Source: Actinosynnema pretiosum
GTDB lineage: Bacteria; Actinomycetota; Actinomycetes; Mycobacteriales; Pseudonocardiaceae
Length of the DNA stretch: 64,000 nt
Direction of reading: 5' to 3'
NCBI RefSeq assembly: GCF_024171695.1
Contig: NZ_JAMTCF010000011.1
Span: forward strand, 233,498-297,497
A program made the position numbers and the translations under genes. The notes beneath the pieces were generated by a model, which was given only the letters and a program-made list of their open reading frames with translations, was not told the DNA's origin and ran no database searches. Of this stretch, positions 59,563 through 64,000 are shown in pieces (position 1 is the stretch's first letter; the number at the start of each line of letters is the position of its first letter).

Positions 59563-61247
59563 GACTCGTTCGCCACGGTCGCCGTCGACCCGCTCGTGCT
59601 CAGCACCCCGTTCCACACCTGCGTGATCGCCTGACCGCCGCCCAGCGCCCAGGCCACCGACCAGCCACCGGCGCCCGCGCTGCCCGCCGTCACGGTCACC
59701 TCGCCCTGGAACCCGCCCGACCAGGAGTTCGTGGTCCGGTAGGCCGCCGTGCAACCGCTTCCGCCCGGCGGCGGGGTGGTGGTCGTCGTGGGCGGGGTGG
59801 TCGTCGTCGGACCCGTGGTCGTGGTGGTGCGGCTGGTGGTCGTGGTGGTCGGCGGCGGGGTGGTCCCGCCGTTCGCCGCGTGGTCCAGGTACTCCTCCAG
59901 GTTGCGGTAGCCGTCGCCGTCCGCGTCGCCGTTGTGGTCGGCGGTGTTCGGGTTCAGGCCGTTCGCGCTCTCCCAGGCGTTCGGCATCCCGTCGCGGTCG
60001 GTGTCCCAGCCGCTCGGGGCGCTCACCTGCGCGGCGTTCCAGATGGCGTTCCACTCGGACTGGTTGTACTCGTTGACGATCCCGCCGCTGGTGGTGCGGG
60101 TCTCGGCGACGATCCGGGTGTCCACGGCGTCGCGCGCCCACCAGAAGGCGCCCGAACCCGAGAGCACCTTCGGCAGCGCGGTGTACGCGGCCTCGGTGGT
60201 CATGTTCGGCACGGGGAAGCGGCTGGAGCGCAGCGTGGACGAGGAGAACGCGCTCGTGGGGGCGTCCTTGCCGTTGGTGGTGTTCGAGTCGCCGTCGTAG
60301 TCGACCTTGTTGCCCGACTGGTGGATCGTCGTGCCCGCCGCGCCGGTGTAGACCTCGGGGTTGCCGGAGTTGTGCCGCAGGTAGGTGTTGCCGACGAAGT
60401 TCGCGTTCACCGGCTGGTTCGCGCCGCTGTAGCCCTTGCCCTCGAAGATGACGTTGTTGCTCCACTCGACGTAGTTCGTCGCGTTGGTCTCGTTGCCCAG
60501 GCGGGGAAGGCGGCTGGTGTTGTGGGCGTAGAGGTTGTGGTGGTAGGCGATCGCCGAGCCCGCCACGTCGCTGCCGATCAGCGAGCCGTACGAGTGGCCC
60601 GCGTAGTTCAGGCCCTCGGCGACGATCGAGTGCTGCACGGTCACCTGGCCCGCGCCGTCGCTGGCGCTGATGCCCTCGTCGTCGGCCCAGCTGACCGAGA
60701 CGTGGTCGACGACGACGTTGTCGCCGGTGATCCAGATGCCGTCGTTGGTGGCGCTGCCGGGGTTGGCCTGGTCCTTGCCGGGGCGGAACTTCAGGTGCCG
60801 CAGCACGACGTTCTTGCCGGTGATCTTGGTGGCCTGGCCCATGATCGTGATACCGGGCCTGGGGGCGGTCTGGCCCGCGATGGTCAGGTTGCTCGCGCCG
60901 ATCCCGAGCCAGCCCTGCCGTCCGGCGGGGGAGAGCTTGATGGCGCCCGCGACGTCGAACACGATGGTGCGGCCCGCACTGGGCACGGTGGTCAGGCCGT
61001 GCCGGAGCGAACCCGGCTGCGGGCTGGCGGCGTTGTCGGTGAGGTTGGTGACGTGGTAGACGTCCCCACCCCGCCCGCCGCTCGCGTACATGGCGGGCCC
61101 GGCCGCGCCGGGGAACGCGGGCACCGCGGCGGCGTCCGCGGGCGGACTGGCGGCCACCAGCCCGGCCAGGGCGAGCGCCCCGGCCACCCCGAACGCCAGT
61201 GCCGCGCGGGCGGGCGCCCGCGACGAGGTCGACCTTGCTGGTGCCAC
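59466..61247 (-). CDS. Secreted pectate lyase (PL1-like) with C-terminal CBM2
   Basis: A 593-residue exported enzyme. Signal peptide (RAALAFGVAGALALAGLVAASPPADA), then a parallel beta-helix: FPGAAGPAMYASGGRGGDVYHVTNLTD, SNLTIAGQTAPRPGITI, NDGIWITGDNVVVDHVSVSWADDEGIS (pectate-lyase core) and AYHHNLYAHNTSRLPRLG (catalytic/substrate Arg region). DTDRDGMPNAWESANGLNPNT and DADGDGYRNLEEYL form a Ca-binding TSP3/dockerin-like element. A Thr-Pro linker precedes a family 2 carbohydrate-binding module (CTAAYRTTNSWSGGFQGEVTV). GTG 61247 behind GGAGGTCC. It cleaves homogalacturonan in plant walls while bound to cellulose. Confidence 0.88.
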   Translation of the reverse strand: MAPARSTSSRAPARAALAFGVAGALALAGLVAASPPADAAAVPAFPGAAGPAMYASGGRGGDVYHVTNLTDNAASPQPGSLRHGLTTVPSAGRTIVFDVAGAIKLSPAGRQGWLGIGASNLTIAGQTAPRPGITIMGQATKITGKNVVLRHLKFRPGKDQANPGSATNDGIWITGDNVVVDHVSVSWADDEGISASDGAGQVTVQHSIVAEGLNYAGHSYGSLIGSDVAGSAIAYHHNLYAHNTSRLPRLGNETNATNYVEWSNNVIFEGKGYSGANQPVNANFVGNTYLRHNSGNPEVYTGAAGTTIHQSGNKVDYDGDSNTTNGKDAPTSAFSSSTLRSSRFPVPNMTTEAAYTALPKVLSGSGAFWWARDAVDTRIVAETRTTSGGIVNEYNQSEWNAIWNAAQVSAPSGWDTDRDGMPNAWESANGLNPNTADHNGDADGDGYRNLEEYLDHAANGGTTPPPTTTTTSRTTTTTGPTTTTPPTTTTTPPPGGSGCTAAYRTTNSWSGGFQGEVTVTAGSAGAGGWSVAWALGGGQAITQVWNGVLSTSGSTATVANESYNGALAPGASTTFGFTATGSATSPALSCARR

Positions 61248-61380
61248 GCTGGACCTCCGGAGGTCTGGGCCCCACGTCGGTGTGGAGCGCCGGTCGTGGA
61301 CACAGACGGGGGGAGTGGCGGGGGATAACAGCGGGCGGGCGGGTTCACCTGGTTGGCGCAGCGGGTGCGGAGGCGGACCG

Positions 61381-61393
61381 GGAAGCGCTTTCC
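61381..61393. promoter_or_regulatory. LacI-type operator candidate upstream of pectate lyase
   Basis: GGAAGCGCTTTCC is a near-perfect palindrome around GCGC, the shape of LacI-family catabolic operators. It lies 134 bases before the lyase start. The 413-base gap (61248-61660) between the divergent lyase and kinase genes shows nothing else I can support. Confidence 0.5.
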
Positions 61394-61660
61394 GGCGGCG
61401 ACCTGAGCCGCGCCGGGTGTGTCCCGACGCCCTCCGAGCGCGGTGACGGCCCGGCGTCACCGCGCGTCGAGCACCCCGACGGCAACCTCGGACCCGCCGC
61501 TCGGGTGACCGCCGTCACGTCCGGAAACCCTGTGCTGTCAACGTCCTACCGCGAGTGACGGACCGTTCCCGCTGCCCCGGACCAGGATCGGCCGGTGCCC
61601 ACGCGCCCGCCCGCTGCCCAGTACGCTGCCTGGGACGCAGCGCCCGCAGAGAGGTTCCCC

Positions 61661-63451
61661 GTGCAGCCGCTTCATGCTTCCGACCCGGTGGAGATCGGCC
61701 GCTACCGCCTGACCGGGCGGCTCGGCTCCGGCGGGATGGGCAGCGTCTACCTGGGGCGCTCGCCCGGTGGCAGGCTGGCCGCCGTCAAGGTGATCAACCT
61801 GGGGTTCCAGGAGGACCCGAACGCGCTGGAGCGGTTCCGCCGCGAGGTCGAGACGCTCCGGACCGTGCGCAGCGCCTACACCGCCGCGCTCATCGACTCC
61901 GAGACCACGACCCCGCCGTGCTGGTTCGCCACCGAGTACGTGCCCGGCCCCACGCTCGCCCGCGCCATCAAGGACGAGGGCGGGCTGCCGCCCGACCTGT
62001 GCCGCGCGCTGCTCGCCGCGCTCGCCGAGGGGCTGGCCGACATCCACGCGCACGGCGTGTGGCACCGCGACGTCAAGCCGCAGAACGTGATCCTGTCCGC
62101 GACCGGCCCGCAGCTGATCGACTTCGGCATCGCCCGCGCCACCGAGCAGACCGCGCTCACCCAGCAGGGCCTGGCCACCGGCAGCCCCGGCTACATCGCG
62201 CCCGAGGTGCTGACCGACGACGCGGTGGGCCCGGCCGCCGACGTGTTCGCGCTCGGCGCGACCATCGCCCGCGCCGCCACCGGCAGGCCGCCGTTCGGCG
62301 ACGGCAACGCGTACGCGATCACCTACCGGACCGTGCAGGTCGACCTCGACCTCGACGGGGTCGAGCCGGAGCTGGCCGCGCTGATCACCGCGATCACCGA
62401 CCGCGACCCGGCGCGCAGGCCCAGCCCGCAGGAGATCATCGAGCGCTGCCAGCCCGCGCCGCAGCTCGTGGAGCACCCGGCGTACCGGCGGGCGCTCGTC
62501 CGCAGCGCGGCGGCCCGTGACGAGCGCACCGACGTGCTGGTCGGGCCCGTGGCGCCCGGTCCGTCGACGCCCGGACCGGTGCCCGCGCAGCAGGCCCCGC
62601 AGCAGCCGCCCGCCCAGCCACCGGCGCAGCAGCCGCACACCCCGCCCCGGCCGGGGCCCGCGCAGTTCCCGCAGCAGGTCGCGCACCAGGGGCCCGCGTC
62701 CGGACTCCAGTCGCTGCCCCGGTCGGGCCCGCAGCCCACCCTGGCCGGCTACCCGCCCACCGGCTACCAGCAGCCGCCGACCGCCTACCGGACCCACCCC
62801 GGCGGCCCGCCGCAGGTCCACCACCCCGTGCACACCGGTCCGCAGCAGGTCAAGCGCCGTCCCGGCGCGCTCGCCGCCGTCGCGGCCGTCGCCGTGCTCG
62901 CGCTCGCCGGCGGCGGGATCTACCTGCTGGACAAGAACAAGTCGGCCGACCAGGCGGGCGGCGGCACGTCCGCGTCCACGCCCGCCTCGCAGTCCGGCGG
63001 GGCGGGCCAGCCGCCCGCCTCCGAGTCGGACGTCCCCGACGGCAACCGCTGCACCACGGCCCAGCTCACGATGGTCTTCGAGCCGGTCGAGCGCGGGGGC
63101 CGCGTCGCCACCTACCGGCTGGTGTTCACCAACACCTCCAACCAGGAGTGCGTGCTCAACGGCTTCCCCGGCGTCTCCCTGCGCGACAACGACAACGCGA
63201 TCATCGGCGACGCGGCCGGTCGCGCGGGCGGCACCAAGGAGCCGGTCACCCTGGTCCCCGGCACGGCCGTGCAGGCCGACGTGATCGCGAGCGTGAGCGA
63301 GTCGGGCGACGACGAGGGCTGCTGGGAGGAGCCCGAGACCCTCGTCGTCTTCCCGCCCGCGTCCAAGTCCACGATGACGCTGAAGACCAAGGAGCCGGTC
63401 GTCTGCGGCGAGCGGTTCACCGTCGGCGCGGTCTACCCCGTGCAGACCTGA
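61661..63451 (+). CDS. Membrane Ser/Thr protein kinase with DUF4232-like external domain
   Basis: A 596-residue PknB-type kinase: glycine loop RLGSGGMGSVYLG, lysine in AAVKVI, catalytic HRDVKPQN, DFGIA and APE (YIAPEVL). A Pro/Gln-rich linker (~residues 290-400) precedes one transmembrane helix (ALAAVAAVAVLALAGGGIYLL) and an extracellular part starting CTTAQLTMVFEPVERGG that resembles DUF4232 (two to four cysteines, CVLNGFPGVSLRD). I prefer GTG 61661 (GAGAGG upstream) to a GTG at 61595. No substrate is indicated by neighbours. Confidence 0.88.
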   Translation: MQPLHASDPVEIGRYRLTGRLGSGGMGSVYLGRSPGGRLAAVKVINLGFQEDPNALERFRREVETLRTVRSAYTAALIDSETTTPPCWFATEYVPGPTLARAIKDEGGLPPDLCRALLAALAEGLADIHAHGVWHRDVKPQNVILSATGPQLIDFGIARATEQTALTQQGLATGSPGYIAPEVLTDDAVGPAADVFALGATIARAATGRPPFGDGNAYAITYRTVQVDLDLDGVEPELAALITAITDRDPARRPSPQEIIERCQPAPQLVEHPAYRRALVRSAAARDERTDVLVGPVAPGPSTPGPVPAQQAPQQPPAQPPAQQPHTPPRPGPAQFPQQVAHQGPASGLQSLPRSGPQPTLAGYPPTGYQQPPTAYRTHPGGPPQVHHPVHTGPQQVKRRPGALAAVAAVAVLALAGGGIYLLDKNKSADQAGGGTSASTPASQSGGAGQPPASESDVPDGNRCTTAQLTMVFEPVERGGRVATYRLVFTNTSNQECVLNGFPGVSLRDNDNAIIGDAAGRAGGTKEPVTLVPGTAVQADVIASVSESGDDEGCWEEPETLVVFPPASKSTMTLKTKEPVVCGERFTVGAVYPVQT

Positions 63452-63469
63452 CCAGCGCGACCCCGGCCG

Positions 63470-64000
63470 CTAGACAGCAGCCTCCGGCGGGATCTCCACG
63501 GCGATCTCCGCCCCGAGCCGCGCGCCCGCCAGCAGCTCCAGCTCGTCCCCGCTCCAGAACCGGCCGGGGTCGTACCAGTTGGCGCGCCTGCCGGTCGGCA
63601 GCAGCCCCATGGCCTCGTAGGTCACCGCCACCACCTCGGCGCAGTAGGCGGTCTCCAGCGTCATCTCGGCCGACCGGCGCACCCTGGGCAACCGGCCGCG
63701 CAGCCACCGCCCGGCCAGCCGCGCGGTCGACGGGAACGGCGTCCCGTCCAGCCGGGCCACGGTCCTGAGCACGGCGTCGTCCACGTCCAGCGAGTGGTCG
63801 AGCTGCCGCAGCCACGCCCGCTGCCCGTACTTGCGCGCCCACACCACGACGGCGTCGTGCAGGTCGTGCAGCTGCACCCCGCGCTGGTGGGTCCCGGTCC
63901 ACACGTCGGGCAGCGAGCGCCCCAGCTCGGCGTGCCACATCAGCGGCGGCAGGTCGTCCACGACGACGGACATGCCGACGTGGTTGACGGGGCTGTTGGT
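63470..64000 (-). CDS. YiiX/NlpC-P60-like protein, C-terminal part (truncated by window edge)
   Basis: The frame stays open past the ATG at 63973 to the window end, reading TNSPVNHVGMSVVVDDLPPLMWHAELG. NSPVNHVG resembles the histidine motif of permuted papain-like (YiiX/NlpC-P60) enzymes, so the true start lies outside and an ATG start at 63973 would remove that motif. The rest (LHDLHDAVVVWARKYGQRAWLRQLDHSLDVDD...) is helical and ends 167 residues later. Function unknown; a cysteine peptidase/amidase-like fold is a tentative reading. Confidence 0.6.
   Translation of the reverse strand, partial: TNSPVNHVGMSVVVDDLPPLMWHAELGRSLPDVWTGTHQRGVQLHDLHDAVVVWARKYGQRAWLRQLDHSLDVDDAVLRTVARLDGTPFPSTARLAGRWLRGRLPRVRRSAEMTLETAYCAEVVAVTYEAMGLLPTGRRANWYDPGRFWSGDELELLAGARLGAEIAVEIPPEAAV

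Overview
The window is very GC-rich, mostly gene-dense bacterial chromosome with many GTG/TTG starts, 4-bp stop/start overlaps, GC-stem terminators, a two-TetR fusion, a Ser/Thr kinase with a DUF4232-like tail and a CebR-type box. This points to an actinomycete. The gene style suggests Pseudonocardiales (Actinosynnema/Saccharothrix-like) rather than Streptomyces, but that placement is an inference. No rRNA, tRNA or CRISPR array was seen.

Layout. (1) 1-3860, minus strand: the N-terminal part of an amidohydrolase, then a deoxynucleoside salvage group (deoA, a LacI-type regulator, deoC). (2) 4636-22970, plus strand: a complete trans-4-hydroxy-L-proline catabolic set (three-part D-hydroxyproline dehydrogenase, deaminase, 4-hydroxyproline epimerase, ketoglutarate semialdehyde dehydrogenase). 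A GntR regulator follows, then one long operon with a Dpp-type peptide ABC importer, a prolyl iminopeptidase-like hydrolase, an Xaa-Pro aminopeptidase and a cytoplasmic GH127 beta-L-arabinofuranosidase. Four TGT(G/A)ACAT sites lie in front of the three transcription units. Together this reads as a system that imports arabinosylated hydroxyproline peptides from plant extensin-type glycoproteins and takes them down to 2-oxoglutarate. (3) 23132-27652: a solitary OLD-family ATPase/TOPRIM nuclease, a MerR regulator and a secreted tripeptidyl aminopeptidase-like protein. (4) 27856-45066: a complete bottromycin RiPP cluster, recognised from its 46-residue precursor with the GPVVVFDC core and from three B12 radical SAM methyltransferases, two YcaO enzymes, the amidohydrolase, the atypical alpha/beta hydrolase, the P450, the O-methyltransferase, the M17 peptidase and the exporter. 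An IS630-transposase-derived ORF that has lost catalytic residues lies between btmC and btmB. (5) 45234-53894: an AA10 LPMO under a perfect CebR box, a hypothetical gene followed by a nested inverted repeat, two paralogous exported serine hydrolases sharing a promoter element, a two-component system whose kinase carries an 18-bp tandem repeat in its ATP lid, and an Lcp-type rubber oxygenase. (6) 54067-64000: an aldehyde dehydrogenase, an acyl-CoA ligase, the tandem TetR protein, an immunity-like protein, a pectate lyase with CBM2, the Ser/Thr kinase and a partial YiiX/NlpC-like gene.

Taken together, the accessory content (extensin-type hydroxyproline arabinosides, cellulose, pectin, polyisoprene) fits a soil saprophyte living on plant debris and making a translation-inhibiting antibiotic. 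Functions come from motifs and context read by eye; no database search was run.
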